DNA of 64,000 nucleotides from Castanea sativa (GCF_040712315.1 NC_134013.1:88542001-88606000); one strand, 5' to 3'. Positions 12,776 to 24,387 are shown, counted from the first letter of the stretch. Notes: generated from the letters alone by a model not told the origin. Numbers and translations are program-made.

Positions 12776-13517
12776 TCAAGGAAAATTAGAGCATGTCTTT
12801 TCTCCAAATTATGGCTGGCCTAAAGAAAGGATACCATACAGGTAGTATTGCAGTTCATGAGGAGGCACACATTTTTGCTCCTTCATGTGTGCCCCTTAGC
12901 ATTACGTTGTTACTTGCTGCTGCCTTAAAAAAACTGAACATGAACTCAACCACTGTTTTGGAGATAAATGCTTACAATTTAAGCATGATGCCCATCCTCG
13001 TCTATACTACAAATGACCAACAGGCTTGGCAGTTCATATACCGGAGGACTAGTTCCTTTACTCATAAGGAAGATCCACTGAGAGAACGACTATCAGGTCA
13101 TTGAAGCAACATTTGGCTTAAACAATGTACTCCATATGGATATAATTAAGAATTTGCACTTGATTTGATTTGGGTATTAGGTTTTGTTCTCATCTTACAA
13201 AATCTAAACACTAAACTCAATATATTGTAATTTACCAAAAACAAAAACTTATTATGTTTCAAAGCCGTGGATGATGCATTTGAAGACGCAGGAACTGAAA
13301 TTTCAAATTTTCAAGTTGCTTAGAATTCCATCTGCTATCTGTTAGATCAATTTGATCAAAAAGAATTCCTATCATTTAGGATGTGATCAATTTGATGCAT
13401 GAGATTGGCTGATTATTGCTATCCTTATTTTTGGATTGTTATCGGTAGTTTATCTGTTATCTGTCATTATCTTAAGATGTATTCGTCATCTTGGCAGGAA
13501 GTATGGAATGAGTAAAA
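12776..13517 (+). other. Helicase 3' UTR and flank
   Basis: Non-coding sequence directly after the helicase stop codon. An open frame of 103 codons at 12793-13104 has no recognisable domain and lies where the 3' UTR is expected. I see no clear poly(A) signal that I would pick over others. Confidence 0.5.
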
Positions 13518-14096
13518 CTAACAAGAAGATTACAACTCTCTCAATCTCTAAAAATATACTAATAAATAAGTTTTTTATGAATTTTTTATATTAAAATATT
13601 ATTTACTATTTTTCATGAATCAATTAAGCATTTATCTCTATAAGAGGGAGAGAAAGAGAGCTTGGTTAGAGGGAGAAATAATAGACAAAAAATCAAAGCC
13701 AATTACTTACGCGAATCCAAAAAAGAAAAAAAAATTATCAACAAATTGATGATATAGACAAAAAAAACAATTCTCTTTTTGATTTTTCTACCTTCACAAT
13801 TTTGTGCTCCTTTACCATTCACGGTAGATCACATTTGCAACTCACGTCACTACTGTCAACACAAAAGTTGCGTACACAAATTTTCTCTTATTATTATTAT
13901 TATTATTTTCTTTTCTTTTTTCCTCTATCATATAAATTTTTGAACGGCCATGATTGATTGAAAGAACCCACCTAAAAACAATATCCCCAAATCAAGGCCC
14001 ATTATCGTGATCACCGTCAGATGAGAATATACCATGGTAAACAAATAAGGTATCCCTACTAGAAACCTAGGCAACTACGCAAGAAAACTCAGGGCC

Positions 14097-14104
14097 TATA
14101 AATA
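14097..14104 (+). promoter_or_regulatory. TATA-like box in R1
   Basis: TATAAATA sits in a ggcctataaatacttatc context. It is followed 160 bp later by the conserved hairpin. R2 has the same box in the same context at 19895-19902. Confidence 0.5.
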
Positions 14105-14255
14105 CTTATCTTTTCCCTAAACGCACTCACCATCTATCTAGACCTTTCTTTTCATCTGTACGGCGCTGCTGCATACCTCTTCTTTTGGCATAGCCGCATA
14201 AGACCGTGAAAGAAAGCCAGAGTGTGTCCCTCTCAATCGGGTCCAATCCATATTT

Positions 14256-14353
14256 TTATACAGAGTAATCACGGTTGAGAACTAACAAACTTGCAAGATT
14301 GCAACAACACTATTATAGTCTCTCAAACTCTCAACCGTGTTTCTCTGTATAAC
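14256..14353 (+). ncRNA. Candidate hairpin RNA in R1
   Basis: The left arm (14256-14280) and right arm (14329-14352) are inverted repeats. cacggttgaga pairs with tctcaaccgtg and ttatacagag pairs with ctctgtataa, with a small internal mismatch between them and a loop of about 48 nt. The same arms occur in R2 with a different loop. The arrangement of TATA box, about 160 bp, then foldback resembles a plant MIR gene, but I do not recognise a known miRNA. A foldback left by a transposon is the main alternative. Confidence 0.4.
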
Positions 14354-15427
14354 GAGATGTACTGGATCCTTACATATATATATGTACTCGATCTTGGAGA
14401 AGATGGGATTTCTCTCTTTTTCAGAGATGAACCTATTTGCTTATCTTTTTGACTTTGTGTTTTGACTTGCGGAGCATAATGTTTTTTTAAGGTTAGATAG
14501 ATATTGTGGGGTTTTTCTGTCTGTTGTCCACGTGTGGTTACCATCCAACCTGGTAATTTTTTGTCCTACTACAATATCACTACTGCTAACATTAACTATA
14601 AATAACATGGAAAATAAAATAAACTAAAAATTTGGGTTTGGAGTTCAATTCCTCAATAAAGTTAAACAGATTGTTATCTTCTTTTTTTCTTTTTTTTTTG
14701 GTTTAATCGGAATGTGAATTGATAAACTGAGCTTTATTTTTTTTCTAATTACTCTCTTTATCTTCAAATTAAAATACTGTGCATGACATCTTCAAATAAA
14801 AAAACCGGTGGTCGTGATTATGTGAATTGATAATCATATTTTTTTTTTAAATTATGTCCATATTTGATATTTGTAAAATTATATATATTTTTAAAAATTA
14901 TGTCCATATTTGATATTTGTAAAATTGGGAATTACCAACATTATATCGGTTACGTCAAATTTGGGGTCAAAATTCTTTTTTTTTTTTTTTTGCATTATAC
15001 TCCCAAAAAAAAAAAAAAAGAATGAAATGCATTAACAACCAACTAAATGATTACACAATCATATGCCAAAATTTTAATCTTCTCTTGGTAAGAACATCCC
15101 CACAACCATTGGCCTCTTTGTAAATGTGGTGAGGCTTGGATTACACAAGCCTGCATATTAGGTACCTACACTCATCCATAGGTTTCTAAAAGTAAAAGGT
15201 TTTCATGCTCTTGCTTGATTTAATGAGTTCAGTAATAGTCACTGAATCAAGTTCAATTTCTAAACAAATCTAAAATAGGTCTCAAAAAAAGTGTTGATTT
15301 TCTTGCTTGATATATTGTCAACAAGTTTTGTAATTTGTTATTTCTCATGTAAACATCATGTTTAAGTCCCCTTTACCCTCAGTGAGTTTTACAATATTTC
15401 AAACTTCAGTAAAACGGAAAAAAAAGT

Positions 15428-18400
15428 ATGGAAGTTGAGTTCTCCGCACCAGCCCAGCGATCAAGTGAAGAAGAGGATGAATTGCATTGTAGTGTAAAAA
15501 AATTCAAAGAAAGTAATGGTGCAAGAAGCTTCTTGCAACCTAGGAACCTTGTGAGCTACAGAGACAGCCTTGTGGGAGATATCCCTAGAGGGTATGAGCA
15601 GGCATTCAAGTTCAACAAAGATTAGGAGGGAGGATATGAATCGGAAATCGAGATGGAGCCTTTACAGAAGGTATGGCTAAGGTGAAACTCTCCAAAGAAA
15701 TGAAAGCTCGCATCAGGGTGCCATGGTCGAAGGCCTTGATAGTGAAAGTGTATGGTAGGTTAGTTGGATTCCACTACTTAACTTTCAAAATCAATGCTTC
15801 ATGGAAACCAATGGCGAAGATGGATTGTGTGACCTTGGGCAGAGATTTTATCCTAATTAGATTTAGTAGTATCAACGACTATGACAAAGTTCTTCGGGGA
15901 GGACCGTGGATTATAGGGGAGTATTTCCTTGCAATCAAGCCTTGGGAACCTTATTTCAAAGTTTTTGAGGCCAAGCTTACGTCGGTGGTAGTATGGGTAA
16001 GATTTTCTGAATTGCCAATTGAATTTTATGATGCATTTATACTGAAGGAAATTGGGAGTGTCATTGGTCTTGTACTTCGTATTGACTTTTACACAACCTC
16101 AAAGACCAAAGGAGGTTATGCAAGGTTACGCGTTCAGATAGACTTAGATAAACCACTTAAGCAGTTTTATATGAGGTTATTAGCTCTATTCGGGTGGGAA
16201 GATTAGTGCAAAGAGTTTTATATGAAGGCATATCATCTCTCTGTTTCTGCTGTGGCAAGCTTGGACATAAGCAGGAGAATTGCGGACTGCATGTGAAACA
16301 ACCAAGCAGGGAGGAGAAAGTACAAGTCTCGTTGAAAACCAACGAAGCTAGAGAGGAAATCCAACCCAATCCTAACTATGGGCCCTGAATGGTAGTCACG
16401 AGGAAAAAGGGTAATGTTAGGCCGGGAAAAGCTAGTGGGCCAGCTAAGTCTAATACTCCATCCCAGATTAGATTTAAGGGTCACTCGAACCTTTCTCAAA
16501 CTTTAGCTCATGTGGAAACAAGTGAGGATCTTGGTAAGTCAGATCATAGTGATTCGACTGACTTAAGAAGTGAGACCACACATGCTGTGGCAGCCCAAAA
16601 CCCGCAGAGTGACCTTAAGAAGAGAAAGGATTGTGTGATGGAGGATTGCATTGAAAACCCAAGTGCTGGGTGTCAGTAGGATTCGAGACAAATATTAGGG
16701 AACAAAAGGAAAGCCTTAGCCAAGAACAAATCCAAGGGAAGTGAAGGTCTAGGGGTTAGAATTTCAAAAAGCCTAAAAAGATTAAAAAGCCATAAACGGC
16801 TAACTCACAATGCCAAGGAAAAGGGTGAGTTGATTCTGTCATCAAAAGGGTTAGGGAGTGATAATCAAGTTGAGAATGTAAAAGATTTTGATAAGGTTAA
16901 CCCCACTGCCAAGGTCCGAGTGGGCCATCTGGTACAGGAATCGAGCGATGGCGATTCCAGATGAGATAATAGCTCAGATAAGAGCGGCGCCAAACGAAAC
17001 ACTGGGGTAGTTCAAGGAGGAACTAGGGCAGGCTTGGAAGTGTTTATCATGATTTTCAGACTCGGACCGTTCATTGAACCGTAAAAAGAAGATGTTCAAG
17101 ATTTTGGAGGTCGAATCGAGGTTGACCGAGGTCGAACCGTGATGACGTCATAATTAATTTAATAATTATTTTAAATATAAATAAAAACATTAAATTAATA
17201 AAAAAAATTAACTAAAATAGTCTAATTTAATATAAAGATCTATCTTTCAAATATTTTTTATATCATAATTTTTACCAAATAAATAAAAAATTTGAAATCC
17301 TAAGCAAATATAAATAAAGTATATCTTTATTTATTTATATGATAATTAGCAAAATTTGTGATAATAGTAATAATAATGATAATAATTTAATAACTATTAT
17401 AATATAAAAATGAGAAGTACACTTACTTCAAATAAAATAAAATATTTAAATTATCTAATGTAATCTGGCAATGCACTACATAATGTCACATCACCTTGGG
17501 CTCAAAGGCCAAAAAGAAGGAATGGAGAGCTTTCACGTGTTGAGATTGGGGAGTTCACCTTTTATTCAAAATTGAAAAGCTTTCAATATTTCCTAGGCAG
17601 CTAGTGTCAGTTTTGTATACACGTGGAGAACTTAGGAACCTTTCAATATTTCCATTTTTGAATGCTAGGCAGAGTGTCAGTGTAGTCCTAACAAATACAA
17701 AGAAAGAGAAAGTAAGAATGCAGACCACTAACAAAGTTCAGCAAAAAAAAAGAAGAGTGGGGGAGACCGACAGAGAAGAAGATGAAGAAGAAGCAATTGC
17801 TTTATGGCACCACCCTTGCTTGCTTCCTCGTCGTTTTCTTCATTTTCTCTTTTTTTGTGTTTTTATTTTTTATTTTTTAGTTCAGATTTAAGAAGTAGGG
17901 AACTGTGAGAAGCGGTCTGATCACAGTTCTTAGAGCCGTAAGGTTTGATCGTAGTTTGCATGGGTTCGTGCTTTTTTCCCATAGAGTGGTTCTTGAGGCT
18001 AAAAGAATTGCAAAAATGAACGATTCAAGATTTTTTTGGTCAAACTGTACGATCCAGTCCGGATTTCAAAATCTTGGTGTTTATTCCCCATAACCCCAGA
18101 AAGCATCAGATTGGGGAATCTTCCTTTGGAGCACAATGCATGGAATCTCACACCCAATCCGTGATGGAAATTCCTCACGGATGTTCCAAAGGTCTCGTGG
18201 GAAGCGGCGGAGGAGCTGAGCAAGCAAAGACAGCCATTAGTCGTGCCCTATTGGGACAAATCCGAGTGGATCATTCAAGAGAGGAAGCTTGTGGATTTCA
18301 GAGGGATGGCCACGACCCATATGGGGAACCATCCAACTCTGAAACTGATTCAAATCATGGCTTTGGTGCAGAGATGCGATGTGCTTCTGCGTTGCAAAGA

Positions 18401-18556
18401 GGAATTCTAAGCATTCTGAAACACATGATAATTTGGAAGCCAGACTGGGTAGCATCCAAAGATCTATTGAGAAGGATGGGGTGGAGTATGGTGGAGGCAG
18501 TTGCAATGAATACTAATCCACCGGTACTTGAGGTGCCTTTTGGTCAATTTGTTTAA
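15428..18556 (+). pseudogene. LINE ORF1: DUF4283 + CCHC zinc knuckle protein, broken
   Basis: The reading starts at ATG 15428, meets a stop at about 15623, and continues as a DUF4283 domain at 15673-16203 (KARIRVPWSKALIVKVYG, FILIRFSSINDYDKVLRGG, ELPIEFYD). After a frameshift near 16195 comes a CCHC knuckle, CFCCGKLGHKQENC, at 16241-16282. A low-complexity C-terminal region follows, split by the transposon at 17048-18076. The protein ends with TAA at 18554-18556. In plant LINEs this ORF1 product binds the element RNA. Multiple breaks make it non-functional. Confidence 0.85.
17040..18084. mobile_element. Non-autonomous hAT-type transposon, 1029 bp, with 8-bp TSD
   Basis: The element spans 17048-18076 and is flanked by identical gtgtttat at 17040-17047 and 18077-18084. 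Its ends are inverted: the left end reads ca.gattttcagactcgg, and the reverse complement of the right end reads caagattttgaaatccgg. The motif gattttNaNaNNcggacNg is shared over about 25 bp. An 8-bp target duplication with short degenerate terminal repeats fits hAT. The interior is AT-rich and has no transposase. It sits inside LINE ORF1, so it inserted after the LINE. Confidence 0.88.
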
Positions 18557-19312
18557 ATGAATGTGCTACTCTGGAATTGTAGAGGAGCTTTGAATCTAGA
18601 TTTCCAAAGGAAAATTATTGAAAATGGCTATCAACCATCGGTCTACCATATTTGTTGTGGCAGAAATGAGAGTGAGAGGAGACAGAGCAGCAAAAATTAT
18701 AGAAGGGCTGCCTTTTGATAGGTTTATTACTACGCATACAATTGGCTATGTTGGGGGATTGTGGATTCTATGGAAATCGGAAGAGGTGGAAGTTCTTCCT
18801 TTATCATCCACAAAGCAGGAAATATATGCTACTGTTAAGATGCGCTCCTCCAATCTTACCTAGCTTATGTCTACTATTTATGCTAGTCCTAGGTTGGTTG
18901 ACAGAAGAATATTATGGGATAATCTTAAAATTGTAGCCCACCTCCATAATCTACCTTGGCTCATGTTGGCAGACTTTAATGAAGTTCAGTGCGATGAAGA
19001 TAAGTCTGGTGGTAACCATGTCAATTTGAATAGAGTACTAGAATTTAAGGAATGTTTAAATGAGTGTAATATGTTGAATTTGGGTTTTGCGAGTCTAAAG
19101 TTCACGCGGACAAACTGTAGACCCATTTCAAATTTGATATTAGAACGAATTGACAGGTGTTTTGCTAATCCTGTGTGGCGTATTCTTTATCTAGAAGCTT
19201 TGATGACTCACCTCCCAAGGACCTTCTCGAATCACTGCCATGTCTTAATTGAATTATGTAGAGTTAGTGCAAATTATCATAATAAACATTTTCGCTTCCA
19301 AACTATGTGGTT
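18557..19312 (+). pseudogene. LINE ORF2, AP-endonuclease domain only, broken
   Basis: The ATG at 18557 follows the ORF1 stop with no gap (TAA-ATG). Visible endonuclease motifs are LLWNCRGA at the start, VVAEMRV, the metal-binding/catalytic LMLADFNEV (about 18961-18990) and RIDR. A frameshift lies near 18620 and a stop near 18860. The conserved SDH motif near the end of the domain reads SNHC, so the catalytic aspartate is lost. The frame ends at the R2 junction before any reverse transcriptase. Confidence 0.85.
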
Positions 19313-19894
19313 ACTAACAAGCAGATTACCACTCTCTCTCAATCTCTAAAAACCTTAATAGATGAACAAAAATATACTAATAAATAAGGTGTTATTTATG
19401 AATTTTTTTATATTAAAATATTACTTACTATTTTTCATGAATCAATTAAGCATTTATCTCTATAAGAATAAGAGAGAAAGAAAGGTTGGTTGGAGAGAGA
19501 AGTAATAGTCAAAAAATCAAAGCTAATTACTCAAGCGAATCCAAGAAAGAAAAAAAAATTCAACAAATTGATGGTGTAGACAAAAAAACAACTCTTTTAT
19601 AGTTTTTCCACCACCACAATTTTGTGCTCCTTTCCCATTCATGGGAGATCACATTCGCAACTCACCTCACTATTGTTGACACAAAAGTTGCGTACAGAAA
19701 TTTTCTCTTATTATTATTTTCTTTTTCCTCATAAATTTTGAACGGCCATGATTGATTGAAAGAACCCACCTAAAAACAATATTCCCAAATCAAGGCCCAT
19801 TATCGTGATCACCGTCGGATGAGAATATCCCACGGTAAACAAGTAAGGTATTCCTAGTAGAAACCTAGGCAACTACGCAAGAAAACCCAGGGCC

Positions 19895-19902
19895 TATAAA
19901 TA
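19895..19902 (+). promoter_or_regulatory. TATA-like box in R2
   Basis: TATAAATA in the same context as in R1, 158 bp upstream of the R2 hairpin. Confidence 0.5.
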
Positions 19903-20052
19903 CTTATCTTTTCCCTAAACACACTCACTATCAATCTAGACCCCTCTTTTCTTCTGTACGGCGCTCTAGCATGCCTCTTCTTTTGGCATATGACCGTGAA
20001 AGAAAGCCAAAAGCCGAAGAGTGTCTCACTCAATCGGGTCCAATCCATATTT

Positions 20053-20141
20053 TTATACAGAGTAATCACGGTTGAGAACTAACAACGCAACAGCGTTATT
20101 GTATAGTCTCTCAAACTCTCAACCGTGTTTCTCTGTATAAC
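20053..20141 (+). ncRNA. Candidate hairpin RNA in R2
   Basis: Arms at 20053-20077 and 20117-20140 are the same inverted repeats as in R1, while the loop is shorter and differs in sequence. Arm conservation with loop change is what a selected hairpin would show, but two copies are too few to prove selection. Confidence 0.4.
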
Positions 20142-21410
20142 GAAATGTGCTGGATCCTTACATATATGTATACTCGATACTGGAGATGGGGTTTCTCTCT
20201 TTCTCTGAGAGGTGAATCTATTTGCTTATCTTTTTTACTTTGTGTTTTACTGTTTTGTGTGAAGTGCGGAGCCTAATGTTTTTTAAGGTTAGATAGATCT
20301 TGTTGGGTTTTTCTGTCTGTTGTTCACGTGTGAGTGCGATTACCATCCAATTTGGTAATTTTTTGCCTACTACAGTACCACTACTGCTAACATTAACCAT
20401 AGATAACATGGAAAATAAAATAAACTAAAAATTTGGGTTGGGGTTCAATTCCTCAATAAAGTTAAACAGATTGTTATCTTTTCTTTTTTTTGGTGTAATC
20501 AGAATGCGAATTGATTTCTGATTAGTCTCTTTATCATCAAATCAAAATACTGTGCATGAGATCTTCAAATTAAAAAACTGGTGGTTGTGATTATGTGATT
20601 TGATAATCATTTTTTTTAATTATGTCCATATTTGATGTTTGCAAAATTGGGATTTATCAACATTTGGGGTTAAAATTCCTTCTTTGTTTTTTGCAATATA
20701 CTCCAAAGAAAAAGAGAATGAAATGCATTAACAACTAACTAAATGATTACTCGGTCATATATCAAATTTTTTTAATCTTCTCTTGGTAAGAACATCCCCA
20801 CAACCATTGGCCTCTTTGTAAATGTGGTGAGGCTTGGATTACACAAGCCTCCATATTAGGTACCCACACTCAACCATAGGTTTCTCAAGGTAAAAGCTTC
20901 TCTTGCATGATTTTTAGGATCCGTTGGGATAGAATTTATTGCTGAAATTGTATTAAAATAATTTCTAAACGTGTGAATAATACTGTAAATCTATTTTTAA
21001 AGAAAAAACAAGTAATAATCACTTAATCAAGATCAATTTCTAAACAAATTTACAATAGGTCTCAAAAATGTGTTGATTTTCTTGCTTGATTTATTGGCAA
21101 CAAGTTTTGTAACTTGATATTTCTCTTGTAAACATCATATTTAAGTCCTTTTTACCCTCGGTGAGTTTTAGTTTTATAATATTTCAAACTTCAATGAAAC
21201 GACAAGAGAAGAATATATGGCTCATAGGTCATTAAAGACCAGATCCGTAGGGAGATCACAATGGACCATCCCATTCACCCTTGGCCAATGAGCCTTACCG
21301 CCATGAAGCAAGTGAGCATGGTTTGGGATGCTTATGAGAGAGGCAGCGGCCTGAGAGGCCAGAGAAAAAAGGAAGAAAAGAGAAGAAAAAAAAGGGTTAA
21401 TTTTTTCAAA

Positions 21411-21876
21411 TAGCATAATTTAAGGAAAAATTTAGGAGAAACGTAATTTGCCAAACTTATTTAGTTATGTAGCGATTTTTTTGGTAGTTGAGTTTGTCAA
21501 ACTCAAGTTCTAAAGGTCCATTTGAGAACAGTTTATTTGGTTGAAACTCACTAAAAGTATTGTAAATAAAAGTAAAAACTTGTTGAAATTATATAACGAG
21601 ACTTATGAATAATACTAAAAAGCGTAGTGGGACTTATGAATAGTAGCAAAAATTAGTTGAATAATAGCAAAAATAAGTTAAATAGTAAAATAAACTTACT
21701 TTAAATTCTAATCTCAAATGCAACCTAAGTGAAACTCGAGTTCCAAGTATTATTTTTGGTCAGATTGCCATGTGAACCTATAATGTTTGAAACTTAAGTT
21801 TGACAAACTTGAGTTTTAAAAAAGTTTTGCATAACTAAATAAGTTTGGTAGGGTACATTTTTCCTAAAATTATGCT
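21411..21876. mobile_element. Inverted-repeat MITE with nested element (copy A)
   Basis: Arms of roughly 80-100 bp (from tagcataatttaaggaaaa at the left to ttttcctaaaattatgct at the right) are inverted. They contain ccaaacttatttagttatg and its complement, and gagtttgtcaaactcaag. Between them is a second element starting ggtccatttgagaacagtt and ending ctcaaatgcaacct, which looks like the common ggtccgtttg-type hAT MITE. The same nested pair is in copy B at 48874-49331. Confidence 0.7.
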
Positions 21877-21974
21877 GGCAAAAAATGCCAAAAAGAAAAT
21901 TATAAATTGTGAGATTGTCATGTATAACATGAATGAGAATAGAATGAAGGACAATTGAATGAGAGGCAAATCTA

Positions 21975-22110
21975 TTATCAAACTTTAGCTCAATTAGTAA
22001 AATCTTTTGTTTTTGAATAAGAGATTTGTTGTTTGAACTTCATCTACATCAAAAACCAATGATAAAGAGCAAATATCATGCCATAAGTTGAAATTTTATC
22101 ATTAATTATG
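21975..22110 (+). mobile_element. Degenerate tRNA-derived SINE (copy A)
   Basis: tagctcaattagtaaaatc (A-box-like) is followed by tgaataagagatttgttg, the B-box-like gtttgaacttc and the catctacatcaaaaacc segment. The same arrangement, better preserved, is seen at 38811-38903, and the duplicate is in copy B. Confidence 0.5.
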
Positions 22111-22896
22111 AAAATTAATGAAATGATTAAATTTCCATCTTTTACTTAATATTTGAGGGACCAAAATTCAACTTTTTAATTGAATTGGTAGTAGACACTC
22201 CAATTTGTGCACTACTATACAATTTAAATACTCGATTCCAAAAGCTATAAACAAAAAGGGGCTATAAACGAACCAACTCAATCAAGCCATTCATGAACAA
22301 TTGCAGCTTTGGTAAATACAAAGATTATTTATTTTTGCTTATTTCTAAACAAACATAGCTTGAACCTTTATTTTCAAACTTGTTTAATTAATTCTGATTG
22401 GTCAAACAATTAAAAATTAATTAAATAATTTTGTGATTGGTTGATAATTAGTGTTTAAAATAGGGATGCATGTATAGTAATAGAAGGGATGGTTGGATAA
22501 CAATAAAATTATGGATAATCTGAACTTTATTAGAATTTATTTTGAGGGATTTATTCACAAGAAAATTGTTCAAGATAATTTTTCTTAAAAAACCTAAATT
22601 ATCTGGAAAAGAGAAAAAAAAAAAAAACATGGACGGAGAATGAAAATACGTCAAGATACAAGGATCAGTAAAAAAACCCTAGAAGAGGAGTCCAAATGGC
22701 GCCCGAACATGAAAGAGTGTTCGGAGTCCCGAGGGCAATTTGGCACTCTAAAAGGGCAGAATTTTCTTCTTGTGGGCTTTGGCCCAATAGCCTTCGGGTG
22801 ACGATAAGGCACACCCTTTTTGACCTTTTTGCAAAATAATGTGTATAGATTCAAACCTTAATTGTCCATACTTATTTTTTAGAGTCCTCTGACTTC

Positions 22897-22904
22897 TATA
22901 AATA
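22897..22904 (+). promoter_or_regulatory. TATA-like box followed by palindrome (copy A)
   Basis: TATAAATA runs directly into gaggttgaacctc, a perfect 13-base palindrome with a single central base. Copy B has the same pair at 50356. No convincing downstream gene is visible. It may be the promoter of a decayed LTR or gene. Confidence 0.35.
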
Positions 22905-23299
22905 GAGGTTGAACCTCATAATTCAACACCTTTTTTTACGCTTTGAGAGACATAAGTTTTGAGACTTAAAGATTGCTGATATTCTTTGATCCTTTCTAAT
23001 GTTTATGGCCAAAATTAGGATTTTTAGGTTTTAAAGAGAATTGAACCAATTTCTATGAGACCTAAAACATCCTCTCAAGAACAAAGAGTGCTCATGCAAG
23101 AGGTTGTTTACTTCACCTTATCCTTTCTATGCTTCCTTTTATGTTGATGAATGTTTACGTCCATAACATGAATGATTCGTAATTGTTTTGTTTAAAGCAT
23201 GATTGTTTTCCTATGTAATTGTTATAATCTTTTTCTTGAATGTTAATAATTTGCTTGCGAACAATAATTTTTCTTAAAATAAAAACGAATTTGAGTTTC

Positions 23300-24260
23300 A
23301 AAATCTCTTAAAACTAGAGAATTAAGAACTTTCCTTTTATCGTGGATCTTTTTTGGGATGTGACCAAAAACTGAGTGGTTCCATCTCGATAACTTAGTAG
23401 CACATTGATTGCGACCCTGTGAGAGGCCCTCAGGTGTGTTTGTGTCAAGGCATGAGTCCTAAACTCTTTCAATGAGCTCTTTACATTCCACCTTTTGTGT
23501 CCACATTGCCTCAAAATGGAATTGACGATTCTGCAGAGGTTGGGCAGAAAGGACATTAGAGATTAATAGGGCACAATGGTTTAAGGTGGAGTCTATGAGA
23601 TGGTGAACCGTGGTGTTTGGGAAATGGTTACTCCAATTAGAAATGGCAAGGGCTCTGTCCAGCCTCATGTAAATTCTGTCATTGCCTTCTCTCATGTTGC
23701 ACTATGTGAAGTTTGAGCCATTGTAACCAAGATCTTTGAAATTGTAGGTGTTTATTACATGCCTAAAGCCATCCATTTGTTGCTATGACCTTAATATCCC
23801 TCCTTGTTTCTCATTCACTAGACAGGATTTCATTAAAATCTCCTAGGCAGAGCCATGGGAGACGGTACCTATTGTTGAGTCTGTCAAGCAGCTTCCACGA
23901 TTAGTTCCTTTGATTGGCATCAAGGTGCCCATAAAAACCTGTAATCCTCCATTTCAAACCAGAATCAGATTCAGTGACAATAGCATCAATGTGATTTGGG
24001 CCATAGGTCATGATATCCAAATTAGTGTCTTTTGTACATATCATTGCTAATCCTCCACTTTGACCCTCACTAGCCACAAAGATGCATTTGAGGTGACTCA
24101 TGGAACTTCTTCTCTTCTCCATCTTCTTCTTATTTAACTTAGTCTCTGCAAGGGAGACGATTTTGGGGCTCCAGCGTTGCATGAATTCACGCAACACTTT
24201 AACTGTTCGAGGGTTGGCTTGGATTGTCTTACAGCTTGACGTTGTTTGCGGACAAATTTC
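23300..24260 (-). pseudogene. LINE ORF2 endonuclease fragment (copy A)
   Basis: On the minus strand: MLREFMQRWSPKIVSLAETK, then GGLAMICTKDTNLD, WRITGFYGHLD, the DFNE region, and GNDRIYMRLDRALA near 23670. All are motifs of the LINE AP-endonuclease domain. Several frame changes occur. Like the LINE at 15.4-19.3 kb it stops after the endonuclease and has no reverse transcriptase. The end of the domain reads LNHCALLI where SDH is expected. Confidence 0.8.
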
Positions 24261-24269
24261 TCAGATTTT

Positions 24270-24323
24270 TTCTCTCTCTCTCCACTCTTTGTGACTCGCT
24301 CTCTCTCCACTCTTTGTGACTCG

Positions 24324-24386
<63 letters not shown>
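24270..24386. repeat. (CT)n microsatellite (copy A)
   Basis: Mostly CT dinucleotides with two interspersed ccactctttgtgactcgc units. The array is much shorter in copy B (51727-51775), so it has expanded or contracted since the duplication. Confidence 0.9.

Positions 24387-24387
<1 letters not shown>

Larger units (their letters stand above)
13518..15416. repeat. Direct repeat R1 (1.9 kb)
   Basis: This block matches 19313-21204 almost throughout, starting at actaacaag.agattac and ending near acttca.taaaacg. The last about 170 bp occur a third time at 48450-48620. It has no TG..CA ends, primer site or polypurine tract, so an LTR is unlikely despite the direct-repeat layout. Inside are a TATA-like box and a conserved hairpin (listed separately), and no convincing protein. 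It may be part of a gene-derived or transposon-derived unit duplicated several times in this locus. Confidence 0.85.
15417..19312 (+). mobile_element. Plant L1-type LINE, 5' part only (ORF1 + endonuclease part of ORF2)
   Basis: The element starts just where R1 ends and stops just where R2 begins. ORF1 and ORF2 are described separately. The reverse transcriptase, zf-RVT domain and poly(A) tail are missing. That is the reverse of the usual LINE decay, in which the 5' end is lost, so a later deletion or duplication join probably removed the 3' half. A 1029-bp hAT-type element interrupts ORF1. Confidence 0.85.
19313..21204. repeat. Direct repeat R2 (1.9 kb)
   Basis: Second copy of the R1 sequence, continuing at its end into the duplicated block that starts copy A. 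It has a roughly 90-bp insertion at about 20925-21015 (ggatccgttgggatagaatt start) that R1 lacks. This looks like a MITE fragment of the widespread ggtccgtttgg type. The TATA box and the foldback are preserved. Confidence 0.85.

Noticed and set aside
12793..13104. Open frame of 103 codons directly after the helicase stop
   Set aside because: No domain, no splice evidence, and located where the 3' UTR belongs.
13518..21204. R1 and R2 as LTRs of one retrotransposon with the LINE as its interior
   Set aside because: R lacks TG..CA ends, primer site, purine tract and target duplication. The interior is LINE-type (DUF4283, AP-endonuclease), not LTR-type.
22651..22854. Minus-strand frames with RDSEHSFMF shared with 50107-50313
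   Set aside because: Similarity is explained by the duplication. Indels change the frame and there are no domain features.
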